This document shows positions 14,715 to 23,168 of a DNA stretch of 64,000 bases, in pieces. Origin of the DNA: Chloroflexota bacterium (GTDB lineage: Bacteria; Chloroflexota; Limnocylindria; Limnocylindrales; CSP1-4); assembly GCA_015478725.1 (NCBI GenBank), contig JADMIG010000002.1:121254-185253 (forward strand), read 5' to 3'. The position numbers were made by a program, and so were the translations under genes. Positions within the stretch are counted from its first letter, which is position 1. Every line of letters begins with the position of its first letter. The notes under the pieces are model-generated. The model saw only the letters and a program-made list of their open reading frames with translations, had not been told where the DNA came from and did no database searches.

Positions 14715-16046
14715 ATGACCGAGATCCTCGCGACGCCGGCCACCTGGCCGGCGATCCTCCTTCCGCGCAGTGGAGCGGACGCCGGCGGCGGCACGACCGG
14801 GACGGACGGCGCGGTCGGATCGTTCGCCGGCCTCCGGCGGGCGATCGCCGAGCTCGGTCCGGCCGGGACGATCGCCGCGGTCGTCGCGTCGGGGCTTCGG
14901 GGTCGCGGCGGTGGCGGCTTCCCGACCGGTGAGAAGTGGCGCGCGGCGGCGGCGATGGACACCGGACGGCGCTATGTCGTCGCCAACGGGTACGGGGCGG
15001 ACCCGGCGGTCTCGACGGATCGGACGCTCCTGGAGCGCGCCCCGTCCGCGGTCGTCGAGGGAGCGGCGATCGCCGCCTTCGCGATCGGCGCGGCAGAGGC
15101 GATCATCGCCGTCCGCGCCGAAGCGACCGCCGCGATCTCGGCCCTCGAAGCGTCTATCGCCGCGGCCGAGGCGGCGGGTCACCTCGGCCCCGATGCGATC
15201 GCTCCCGGCCGCGACCTCACGGTCCACGTCCGGACCGTCCAGGGCGCGTACATGCTCGGCGAGGAGACGGTCCTCCTCAAGGCCCTCGAGGGCAAGCGCG
15301 GCCAGCCGGAACAACGCCCGCCCCACCCGACGGAGCGCGGCCTGTTCGGCGCGCCGACCGTCGTCCAGAACGTCCAGACGCTCGCCGCGGTGCCGTGGAT
15401 CGTCCGCCACGGCGCGGAGGCCTTCGCCGCGCTCGGCGGGTCCGCGAGTCCTGGCACGATCCTCGTCCAGGTCCGCGGAGCGGAGCGGTCCGCCATCGCC
15501 GAGATCCCGCTCGGGACCCGGCTCGGCGAGATCGTCGCCCTCGGCGGGCCGGTCACGGCGGGCCACCGACTCAAAGCCGTCCTCGTCGGCGGCCCGTCCG
15601 GTGGACTCCTGCCGGCCGACGCCCTCGACACGCTCTACGACTTCGATCCCCTCCGGCTCGCGGGGGCGCACATCGGTTCGGGGAGCGTCGTCGCGGTCGA
15701 CGATCGGACCTGCGTCGTCGATCTCGCTCGAGTCCTCACCCGGTTCTGCGCCGACGAGGCGTGCGGCAAGACGATCCCGTGCCGGATCGGGACGCGACGC
15801 CTGACGGAGATCGGCGATCGGGTCGTCGGCGGTCGGCCGCGCCCGACGGACCTCCAGCTCCTCGCCGACCTGTCCCACGACATGGTCGAGAGCGCCCTGT
15901 GCGACCACGAGCGCCTGACGACCCTCCCGTACACGAGCGGGATGCGATACTTCCGGGCGGAGCTCGACGACCACATCCTCCGCAGCTCATGCCCCGCCGG
16001 CGTATGCCACCCGATCGCGGTGATCGCCGGCGCCGGGGCCCAGTGA
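14715..16046 (+). CDS. nuoF: Divergent NuoF-like FMN subunit
   Basis: A 443-residue protein of normal NuoF length. The FMN loop GRGGGGFPTGEKW (residues about 62-74), GAYMLGEETVLLKALEGKRG near 181-200 and PTVVQNVQTLA are conserved. Two key sites differ. The acidic NADH/FMN segment, usually NADEGEPGTFKDR, is NGYGADPAVSTDR. The N3-cluster motif, usually SCGKCxPCR, is ACGKTIPCR with the second cysteine replaced by Thr, although an extra Cys lies four residues before the first. The fourth ligand (ALCDHE) is kept, and the C-terminus ends SSCPAGVCHP. It probably binds FMN but may use a different electron donor or cluster geometry. Neighbours are the NuoI-NuoE fusion and the GltD-like gene. Confidence 0.85.
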   Translation: MTEILATPATWPAILLPRSGADAGGGTTGTDGAVGSFAGLRRAIAELGPAGTIAAVVASGLRGRGGGGFPTGEKWRAAAAMDTGRRYVVANGYGADPAVSTDRTLLERAPSAVVEGAAIAAFAIGAAEAIIAVRAEATAAISALEASIAAAEAAGHLGPDAIAPGRDLTVHVRTVQGAYMLGEETVLLKALEGKRGQPEQRPPHPTERGLFGAPTVVQNVQTLAAVPWIVRHGAEAFAALGGSASPGTILVQVRGAERSAIAEIPLGTRLGEIVALGGPVTAGHRLKAVLVGGPSGGLLPADALDTLYDFDPLRLAGAHIGSGSVVAVDDRTCVVDLARVLTRFCADEACGKTIPCRIGTRRLTEIGDRVVGGRPRPTDLQLLADLSHDMVESALCDHERLTTLPYTSGMRYFRAELDDHILRSSCPAGVCHPIAVIAGAGAQ

Positions 16047-16062
16047 GGCAGACCGCGACCCG

Positions 16063-18759
16063 ATGACCGACCTCATCGTCCGCCCCCACGAAGCCCCCGG
16101 CCTGCTCGCCGTCGTGGACACGGTCACGCCTCGCGACGACTCGCTCGCCGAGCGCCTCATCACGACCCAGTCACCGCAGCGACCGCAGTCCGCCCCGGCG
16201 ATCCGTCTCGAGGTGGACGGCCGCCTCATCGAGGGGCGCGAGGGCCAGACGATCCTCGAGGTCTGTCGGGACAACGGGATCGAGATCCCCACCCTCTGCT
16301 ACGAGCCGAAGCTCCCGGGCTTCGGCGCCTGCCGGATGTGCGTCGTGGAGGTCGAGGGCGAGGAGCACCCGCCGATCAGCTGCTCGCAGCGGGCGACGGC
16401 CGGAATGGTCGTCCAGACGCAGACCGAGATGGTCCGCCAGCTGCGGGCGACGAACCTCGAGCTCATCTTCAGCGACCACAACGCGTACTGCCTTCCCCCG
16501 TGCCAGAACAAGTGCCCGAGCCACATCGACATCCCCGGCTTCCTCAAGGCGAACGCAGAGGCGAACTGGCGCGAGTCGACCCGCATCTTCAAGCGGACGA
16601 TCCCATTCCCGTCGGTCCTCGGCCGGGTCTGCCCGGCACCGTGCGAGGAGCACTGCCGGCGCGACGAGGTTGACGAGGCGATCGCCATCCGGGACAGCCA
16701 CCGCTATGCCGGGGACCAGGTGCTCCGGGCGATGCTCGACGAGGGCGTCGATCCGCCGATCCCGTTCGAGCAGCAGCCGAGGTCCGGCCGCCGTGCTGCG
16801 GTCATCGGCTCCGGGCCGGCCGGGATGGCGGCGGCCTATTACCTCCTCCTCGCCGGCCACGACGTGACGGTCTTCGAGCGCGACCCGGCTCCCGGGGGGA
16901 TGCTCCGCTACGGCATCCCGCAGTACCGCCTGCCCAAGGTGGAGGTCCTGGAGGCCGAATACGAGAGCGTCACCCGCCTCGGCGGCGAGATCCGCTGCGG
17001 CCAGGGACTGGGCCGCGACTTCTCGCTCGACGACCTCCAGAACCAGGGCTACGATGCGGTCCTCATCGCCATCGGCTGTTACGACACGAACAAGCTCGGG
17101 ATCCCCGGCGAGGACGCCGACGGCGTCATCGACGGACTCGAATACCTCCAGACGGCAACCCTCGGGCTCGAATACCCCGGCCACCGGGGCACGAAGGTCA
17201 TCGTCATCGGCGGCGGCTTCACCTCGATGGATTGCACCCGGACGTCGATCCGCCAGGGCGCGGCCGAGGTGACCCTCGTCTACCGCCGGGACATGAAGGA
17301 CATGCCGGCCTCCGGCGAGGTCCACGAGGCGATCGAGGAAGGCGCGACGGCGATCTTCCAGGCCGCACCGGTGCGGGTCATCACGGACGCGAAGAACCGG
17401 GTCACCGGGGTCGAGTTCATCCGCAACAAGCTCGGCGAGCCGGACGCCTCGGGACGGCGTCGCCCCGAGCCCGCCCCGGGAACGGAGTTCACCCTGCCGG
17501 CCGACCGGGTCCTCCTCGCCATCGGCCAGGGACCGGATCTCAGCTGGTTCGGACCCGGAAACGAAGGCCTGACCGCGACCAGGCAGCGCCGTCTCAAGGC
17601 CGACGCGGTGACGTTCGAGACCGGGCGATCTGGCGTGTTCGGGACGGGCGACGTGCGGATCGGCGCAGCGACGGTCGTCGCCGCCGTGGCCGAGGGACGT
17701 CGCGCCTCGTACGCCGCAGACGCGTACCTCAAGGGGCTCGACCTCGGGGCAATCAGGACCCGCCAGCAGCTCGCCGAGCCGCAGCCCGAGTTCCTCTCGA
17801 TCGTCCCGTTCACGAGCGAGGTCAAGGAGTCGCGCCACCGCCTCACGGCGATGCCGGCCGAGGCTCGGAACCGCAGCTATGTCGAGTACGAGATCCCGTA
17901 CAGCCCGGCCGAGGCGGTCGCCGAGTCGAGCCGCTGCCTCCAGTGCACGTGCGAGGCCATCGGATTCTGCGACCTCCGTCGCCTCGGCATCGAGTACGGG
18001 ACGACACTCCAAACGCTCGAGCCGGCGTACCACCAGGGAGCCGGCTACCGGAGCGTGACCGAGAACCGCTTCACGGGCTCCAACCACGACTACATCCGCG
18101 ACGACTCGCACGCGTTCATCCTGCGCGAGCCATCACGTTGCATCGACTGCGGCCGCTGCGCCCAGGTCTGCTCGGAGGTGGTCGGGGCGGCCTGCTACGA
18201 CTTCATGCGGATCGGCTTCGACACCCTGGTCACGACGCCGCTCGACATGAGCCTCAACGACACGCCCTGCGTCTCGTGCGGCCGATGCGCAGAGACGTGC
18301 CCGACCGGTGCCCTCATGCCGAAGCCGCGGGTGCTCGAGAAGTACGAGGTTGACGAGAGCCGCTGCATCCTCTGCGGGATCTGCGTGGACGCCTGCCCGT
18401 ACGACGCTCTCCGCGATGGAGCGGACTTCGAGCTCGCCCACACGAGCCGGGCGGACCCGCAGATCGATCTCCTCGCCCTCGCCGCCGTCGACCGCGAGAC
18501 AGAGGTGACGTACATCCGTCGCGAGCGTGACTGGGCCACCCGGGCCCTCGCCGAAGGCCGCTCGACGGCGCCGCGGCTCCTCCCGATGCTGCCGGCAGCG
18601 ATCGCCGCCGGCGGCGTGCCCAACGGCAACGGCCACGCTCACGGCAACGGCCACGCTCACGGCACCGGTCATGGCGCGCCTCTACCCGCCCTCGGCGCGG
18701 GCGCCGTCCCCGGCCCGGCGGCAGACCACGGCGTCGGCACGGCCGGCGGGCACGGCTGA
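16063..18759 (+). CDS. NuoG-like 2Fe-2S / GltD-like flavoprotein / ferredoxin fusion
   Basis: An 898-residue protein in the position of nuoG but lacking the molybdopterin-type domain. Domains in order: a 2Fe-2S ferredoxin domain like the start of NuoG (CYEPKLPGFGACRMCVVEVE, residues about 85-104); a GltD-type Fer4_20 region (CLPPCQNKCPSHIDIPGF near 144-161, CPAPCEEHCRRDE near 189-201); an FAD site (GSGPAGMAAAYYLLLAGHDV near 247-266); an NAD(P)H site (VIGGGFTSMDC near 384-394); and three C-terminal 4Fe-4S motifs (CIDCGRCAQVC, CVSCGRCAETCP, CILCGICVDACP). The tail has GNGHAHGNGHAHG. The GltD/NfnB part normally handles NADPH. With the neighbouring NuoF-like subunit this resembles the Sporomusa-type Nfn (StnBC) pair. 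Function inferred. Confidence 0.85.
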   Translation: MTDLIVRPHEAPGLLAVVDTVTPRDDSLAERLITTQSPQRPQSAPAIRLEVDGRLIEGREGQTILEVCRDNGIEIPTLCYEPKLPGFGACRMCVVEVEGEEHPPISCSQRATAGMVVQTQTEMVRQLRATNLELIFSDHNAYCLPPCQNKCPSHIDIPGFLKANAEANWRESTRIFKRTIPFPSVLGRVCPAPCEEHCRRDEVDEAIAIRDSHRYAGDQVLRAMLDEGVDPPIPFEQQPRSGRRAAVIGSGPAGMAAAYYLLLAGHDVTVFERDPAPGGMLRYGIPQYRLPKVEVLEAEYESVTRLGGEIRCGQGLGRDFSLDDLQNQGYDAVLIAIGCYDTNKLGIPGEDADGVIDGLEYLQTATLGLEYPGHRGTKVIVIGGGFTSMDCTRTSIRQGAAEVTLVYRRDMKDMPASGEVHEAIEEGATAIFQAAPVRVITDAKNRVTGVEFIRNKLGEPDASGRRRPEPAPGTEFTLPADRVLLAIGQGPDLSWFGPGNEGLTATRQRRLKADAVTFETGRSGVFGTGDVRIGAATVVAAVAEGRRASYAADAYLKGLDLGAIRTRQQLAEPQPEFLSIVPFTSEVKESRHRLTAMPAEARNRSYVEYEIPYSPAEAVAESSRCLQCTCEAIGFCDLRRLGIEYGTTLQTLEPAYHQGAGYRSVTENRFTGSNHDYIRDDSHAFILREPSRCIDCGRCAQVCSEVVGAACYDFMRIGFDTLVTTPLDMSLNDTPCVSCGRCAETCPTGALMPKPRVLEKYEVDESRCILCGICVDACPYDALRDGADFELAHTSRADPQIDLLALAAVDRETEVTYIRRERDWATRALAEGRSTAPRLLPMLPAAIAAGGVPNGNGHAHGNGHAHGTGHGAPLPALGAGAVPGPAADHGVGTAGGHG

Positions 18760-18766
18760 GACACGG

Positions 18767-19303
18767 ATGCCCATCCCGAGCACGATCCCGATCATCGGCG
18801 GCACCTGGGACGACCTCCTCTTCGTCCTTTTCGCCGCCATCCTCCTCGTCGCCGGACTGCTCGTGGTGACGATGCGCGACATCATCCGCTGCGGCCTGGC
18901 GATGATCGTCTGCTTCGGCGCCCTCGCCGGGATCTATGTCGTCCTCGGCGCGCCGCTCGTCGCCGGAGCCCAGGTGCTCGTCTACATCGGGGCGATCAGC
19001 GTCCTCGTGCTCTTCGCGATCATGCTCACGGAGAACAAGGCCGCGCCCGCGCGGCTCGTCTTCCAGACCCAGGCCCGGCCGGCCGCGATCGCCTCGATCG
19101 TCCTCGCCGCGATCATCGCCCTGACGGTGTCCGCCACGGACTGGGGGAGCCTCGCGACGCGGGTCCGGAGCGCGACCGAGGACGTCGCGCGAGCGCTCTT
19201 CGCCTCGTTCACCCTGCCGTTCGAGATCGTCAGCGTCCTCCTGCTCGCGGCCGTCATCGGTGGCATCTTCCTCGCCAGGCGCGAGGGCGGCGAGCGCCCG
19301 TGA
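18767..19303 (+). CDS. nuoJ: NADH-quinone oxidoreductase subunit J
   Basis: A 178-residue membrane subunit with five hydrophobic segments. The conserved third helix region [20 protein letters not shown], followed by [13 protein letters not shown] (residues about 51-83), is typical of NuoJ; its pi-bulge couples quinone chemistry to pumping. The ATG at 18767 lies 8 bases after the upstream stop; the open frame continues further back inside the previous gene without homology. The C-terminus is short, ending EGGERP, and its stop overlaps the nuoK GTG. Confidence 0.93.
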   Translation: MPIPSTIPIIGGTWDDLLFVLFAAILLVAGLLVVTMRDIIRCGLAMIVCFGALAGIYVVLGAPLVAGAQVLVYIGAISVLVLFAIMLTENKAAPARLVFQTQARPAAIASIVLAAIIALTVSATDWGSLATRVRSATEDVARALFASFTLPFEIVSVLLLAAVIGGIFLARREGGERP

Positions 19304-19611
19304 GCGACAACCTGGACAGCTACCTCATCGTGTCCGGCATCCTCTTCGCGATCGGGACATTCGGCTTCCTCGCCCGGCGGAACGCGATCAGCATGCTCAT
19401 GTCCATCGAACTCATGATCAACGCCGTGAACCTCACGATCGTCGCGTTCGGGTCGTTCATCGAGCCGTTCAGGTCGAACGCTTCGGTCATCGCCATCATC
19501 GTCATGGCGGTCGCGGCCGCCGAGGCGACGGTCGGACTCGCCCTCGTCATCGCGATCTACCGGAACCGGAAGACGCCCCTCGTCGACGAGTACGACTCGA
19601 TGCGGCAATAG
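19300..19611 (+). CDS. nuoK: NADH-quinone oxidoreductase subunit K
   Basis: A 103-residue three-helix proton-channel subunit. The middle helix keeps the two buried glutamates: [20 protein letters not shown] near residues 27-46 and [18 protein letters not shown] near 68-85. Length is normal. It starts with GTG inside the nuoJ stop and ends 22 bases before nuoL. An alternative reading as an MnhC-type antiporter subunit is unlikely given the operon. Confidence 0.95.
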   Translation: MSDNLDSYLIVSGILFAIGTFGFLARRNAISMLMSIELMINAVNLTIVAFGSFIEPFRSNASVIAIIVMAVAAAEATVGLALVIAIYRNRKTPLVDEYDSMRQ

Positions 19612-19633
19612 CCGGACGCCGCCGGACCGACCG

Positions 19634-21595
19634 ATGAACCAGCTCATCCCGCTCATCCCGCTCATCCCGATCATCGGCTTCGCGTTCAGCGCGCTCTTCG
19701 GCCGGCGCCTCCAGGCGCGCTACGGGAAGCCCGCCGCGAGCCTCGTGCCGGTCGGGCTCATCGTGCTCACCTGGCTCATCTCGATGGCGGTCGCGGCGAC
19801 GGCCCTGACCGGCGGCTTCGGCGAGACGGGCGCGAACGTGACGCTCTGGCAGTGGATCCACGCCGGGACCTTCACCGTCGACATCGGGTTCACGGTGGAC
19901 CAGCTGACCGCAGTCCTCCTCATCGTGGTCACGACGATCGGGATGCTCGTCCACATCTACTCGATCGGCTACATGAGTCACGACGGCGGCTACTGGCGGT
20001 TCTTCGCCTACCTCAACCTGTTCATGTTCTCGATGCTCCTCCTCGTCCTCGCCGACAACTTCCTCCTCGTCTTCGCGGGCTGGGAGCTCGTCGGCCTGTC
20101 GAGCTACGCCCTCATCGGCTTCTGGTATCGCCGGCCGAGCGCCGGCCTGGCGGCGAAGAAGGCGTTCATCGTCAACCGCGTCGGGGACGTCGGCTTCGCG
20201 CTCGGGATCATGGCGATCTGGGTGAACACCGGGACGCTCAACATCCGCGTCGCGCTCGAGCGGCTCGGCGCGCTCGACGCGCAGAACCACGGCCTCGTCG
20301 TCGTCATCGCCCTGCTCGTCTTCTGCGGGGCGGTGGGCAAGAGCGCCCAGTTCCCGCTCCACGTCTGGCTGCCCGATGCGATGGAGGGCCCGACGCCCGT
20401 CTCCGCCCTCATCCACGCGGCGACGATGGTGAACGCCGGCGTCTACCTCGTCGCCCGCGTGAATCCGCTGTTCGGCCACGCCCAGGAGGCGATGGTCGTC
20501 GTCGCCGCGATCGGCATCTTCACCGCGATCCTCGCCGCTTCCATCGCGACGACCCAGACGGATATCAAGCGGGTCCTCGCCTATTCGACGCTCAGTCAGC
20601 TCGGTTACATGTTCGCCGCGCTCGGCGTCGGGGCGTGGGCGGCGGCGATCTTCCACCTCATGGCCCATGGCTTCTTCAAGGGACTCCTCTTCCTCGACTC
20701 GGGCTCGGTCATCCACTCCGTGGGCGGCGAGCAGGACATGCGCCGGATGGGCGGCCTGTCGAAGAAGATCCCGGTGACGTACTGGACGATGCTCATCGGC
20801 GCGGTCGCGATCTCCGGCATCCCGCCGCTCGCCGGGTTCTTCAGCAAGGACGAGATCCTCGCCTCCGCGTTCAAGAACGGCTTCCTGTGGGTCTGGGCGG
20901 TCGGCTTCATCGTCGCCGGGATGACCGCGTTCTACATGTTCCGGCTCATCGCCCTCACCTTCTGGGGCGAGAGCCGGGTGGATCCGGCCGTCGAGCCGAC
21001 GATCCACGAGTCGCCGCGCTCGATGACGGTGCCGTTGATCCTCCTCGCGATCCCGAGCGCGCTGCTCGGGATCGCGATCGGCCTGCCGCCCGAGAACGGC
21101 CTCCTCGCGAACTGGCTCCGGCCCGTCTTCGAGAGTACGGTCCGGCTGTCAGGCCGAACCGAAAGCTACTCACTCTTCGGCATCGACGGCGCGCTCCTCC
21201 TCGCGAGCGTCACCGTGGCGGTCGTCGGCATCGCCATCGCCTGGCGGCTCTTCGGCGTCGAGCTCGGCGGCCTCCGCCGGCGGGCCGATCCGGCGCGCGT
21301 CCGGGCGTTAAGCGCCCGTGTCCCGTTCCTCTATCGGGCCTCGCTCAACAAGTGGTGGTTCGACGACCTCTACGACCTGCTGTTCATCCGGATCGGCGGC
21401 CGCGTCGCGGCGGCGATGTGGTGGTTCGACCGGAATGTCGTCGACGGGGCGGTGAACGGCATCGGCACGCTCACGATCGGCGGCGGGCGCGAGCTCCGCC
21501 GGGTCCAGACCGGGCACGTCCAGAACTACGCCCTCGGCATCGCCGTGGGCCTCATCGTCATGGCTGGCTCGTACCTCCTCATCGTCGGCCACTGA
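19634..21595 (+). CDS. nuoL: NADH-quinone oxidoreductase subunit L
   Basis: A 653-residue antiporter-like proton-pumping subunit at the far end of the membrane arm. It has about 16 membrane helices and the lateral helix at the C-terminus. Conserved segments include FVDQ-type FTVDQLTAVLLIVVTTIGML near residues 92-111, the pumping lysine region FCGAVGKSAQFPLHVWLPDA near 231-250, EGPTPVSALIHAATMVNAGV near 252-271, and a KRVLAYSTLSQLGYMFAALG helix. The amphipathic lateral part after residue 560 includes FLYRASLNKWWFDDLYD. The stop overlaps nuoM by one base. Confidence 0.96.
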   Translation: MNQLIPLIPLIPIIGFAFSALFGRRLQARYGKPAASLVPVGLIVLTWLISMAVAATALTGGFGETGANVTLWQWIHAGTFTVDIGFTVDQLTAVLLIVVTTIGMLVHIYSIGYMSHDGGYWRFFAYLNLFMFSMLLLVLADNFLLVFAGWELVGLSSYALIGFWYRRPSAGLAAKKAFIVNRVGDVGFALGIMAIWVNTGTLNIRVALERLGALDAQNHGLVVVIALLVFCGAVGKSAQFPLHVWLPDAMEGPTPVSALIHAATMVNAGVYLVARVNPLFGHAQEAMVVVAAIGIFTAILAASIATTQTDIKRVLAYSTLSQLGYMFAALGVGAWAAAIFHLMAHGFFKGLLFLDSGSVIHSVGGEQDMRRMGGLSKKIPVTYWTMLIGAVAISGIPPLAGFFSKDEILASAFKNGFLWVWAVGFIVAGMTAFYMFRLIALTFWGESRVDPAVEPTIHESPRSMTVPLILLAIPSALLGIAIGLPPENGLLANWLRPVFESTVRLSGRTESYSLFGIDGALLLASVTVAVVGIAIAWRLFGVELGGLRRRADPARVRALSARVPFLYRASLNKWWFDDLYDLLFIRIGGRVAAAMWWFDRNVVDGAVNGIGTLTIGGGRELRRVQTGHVQNYALGIAVGLIVMAGSYLLIVGH

Positions 21596-23151
21596 TGTCG
21601 ATCGCCGCGTTCCCCATCCTCTCGATCGTCACGTTCCTCCCGCTCGCCGGGGCGATCGTCATCGGCTTCCTCCCCCGGAACCGCCCGGATCTCGCCCGCT
21701 GGACGGCGCTCGGCACGTCCGGCCTGGCCTGGCTGTTCAGCCTCCTCCTCCTCGTCGGCTTCCTCCCCGGCCGCCCGGGCGGCGGGTTCCAGTTCGTCGA
21801 GCAGGCGGACTGGATCCCCGCCTTCGGGATCCAGTACAAGCTCGGGGCGGACGGCCTGTCCCTCATCCTCGTCCTGCTCACGACGACCCTGTCGTGGATC
21901 AGCATCCTCGCGAGCTTCGGGCCGATCAAGGAGCGGGTGAAGGAGTACATGATCTCCTTCCTCATCCTCGAGGTCGGGATGATCGGGGTGTTCCTCTCGC
22001 TCGACCTCTTCCTCTTCTACATCTTCTGGGAGGTCGTCCTCGTCCCGATGTACCTCATCATCGGGATCTGGGGCGGGCCGCGCCGGATCTACGCGACGAT
22101 CAAGTTCGTCCTCTACACCCTCGTCGGGTCGCTCCTCATGCTCGTCGCCATCCTCGCCACCGCGTTCACCTACGCGCAGGGTCACGGGGGCTCGTTCGTG
22201 GGGGCGTTCGACTTCATCCACCTCCGCGACTACGCCGCTACCGCCGGCTTCTCGAACACGCTCCAGATGTTCGCCTTCGCCGCGTTCTTCCTCGCCTTCG
22301 CCATCAAGATCCCGATGTTCCCCTTTCACACCTGGTTGCCGGACGCCCACGTGGAGGCGCCCACGGCGGGCTCGGTCATCCTCGCCGGTGTGCTCCTCAA
22401 GCTCGGCGGCTACGGGTTCATCCGGTTCGCCCTGCCGTTGTTCCCTGAGGCCGCCCGGACGTACGGGCCGTGGATCATCGCCCTGAGCCTCATCGCCATC
22501 ATCTACGGAGCGATCGTGGCCCTCGTGCAACCGGACCTCAAGAAGCTCGTCGCGTACAGCTCGGTGAGCCACATGGGGTTCGTCACCCTCGGGATCTTCA
22601 TCTTCCAGCCGCAGGGGATGAACGGCGCGATCCTCCAGATGGTGAACCACGGGCTCATCACCGGCGCCCTGTTCCTCCTCGTCGGCGTCATCTACGAACG
22701 GACCCACGACCGGACGATCGCGAAGATGGGCGGCCTCGCATCGCTCACTCCGGTCTACGCGGCGACCTTCGGGTTCTTCGTGTTCGCCTCCGTCGGCCTG
22801 CCCGGCCTGTCCGGATTCGTCGGCGAATTCCTCGTCTTCGTCGGGGCGTGGGCATACAGCCCGGTCGTCGCGGCGATCGCCGCGTTCGTGATGATCTTCG
22901 CGGCCGGATACCTCCTCTGGATGTTCCAGCGCATGTTCACCGGCGACGTGTCCGAATTCTTCGCCGGCCTCGGCCACCACATCACGGACCTTCGGCCGGT
23001 CGAGATCGTGACGCTGGTCCCGCTCGGGACCCTCGTCGTCGTCTTCGGCCTCTTCCCGGGCCTCATCCTCGACCTCGTCTCGGGCACGGTGAACTCCGTG
23101 CTCGGCAGCGTCGGGGCGGCGACCGCGATCCACCTCCTCCCCTGGCAGTAG
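21595..23151 (+). CDS. nuoM: NADH-quinone oxidoreductase subunit M
   Basis: A 518-residue antiporter-like pump with about 14 membrane helices. Signature stretches are LGADGLSLILVLLTTTLSWI near residues 82-101, FAIKIPMFPFHTWLPDAHVE near 238-257 (pumping lysine) and APTAGSVILAGVLLKLGGYG next to it, then KLVAYSSVSHMGFVTLGIF. The ATG at 21595 shares a base with the nuoL stop. The long open frame upstream is simply the other frame of nuoL. Length and motifs are normal. Confidence 0.96.
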   Translation: MSIAAFPILSIVTFLPLAGAIVIGFLPRNRPDLARWTALGTSGLAWLFSLLLLVGFLPGRPGGGFQFVEQADWIPAFGIQYKLGADGLSLILVLLTTTLSWISILASFGPIKERVKEYMISFLILEVGMIGVFLSLDLFLFYIFWEVVLVPMYLIIGIWGGPRRIYATIKFVLYTLVGSLLMLVAILATAFTYAQGHGGSFVGAFDFIHLRDYAATAGFSNTLQMFAFAAFFLAFAIKIPMFPFHTWLPDAHVEAPTAGSVILAGVLLKLGGYGFIRFALPLFPEAARTYGPWIIALSLIAIIYGAIVALVQPDLKKLVAYSSVSHMGFVTLGIFIFQPQGMNGAILQMVNHGLITGALFLLVGVIYERTHDRTIAKMGGLASLTPVYAATFGFFVFASVGLPGLSGFVGEFLVFVGAWAYSPVVAAIAAFVMIFAAGYLLWMFQRMFTGDVSEFFAGLGHHITDLRPVEIVTLVPLGTLVVVFGLFPGLILDLVSGTVNSVLGSVGAATAIHLLPWQ

Positions 23152-23168
23152 CGGAGCACGCGAGCACG

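Noticed and set aside
18640-18665. A CRISPR-like or regulatory repeat, from the repeated GGCAACGGCCACGCTCAC.
   Set aside because: It is an in-frame coding repeat that specifies the His-rich tail of the upstream protein; only two units, no spacers. No CRISPR array was seen anywhere in the window.
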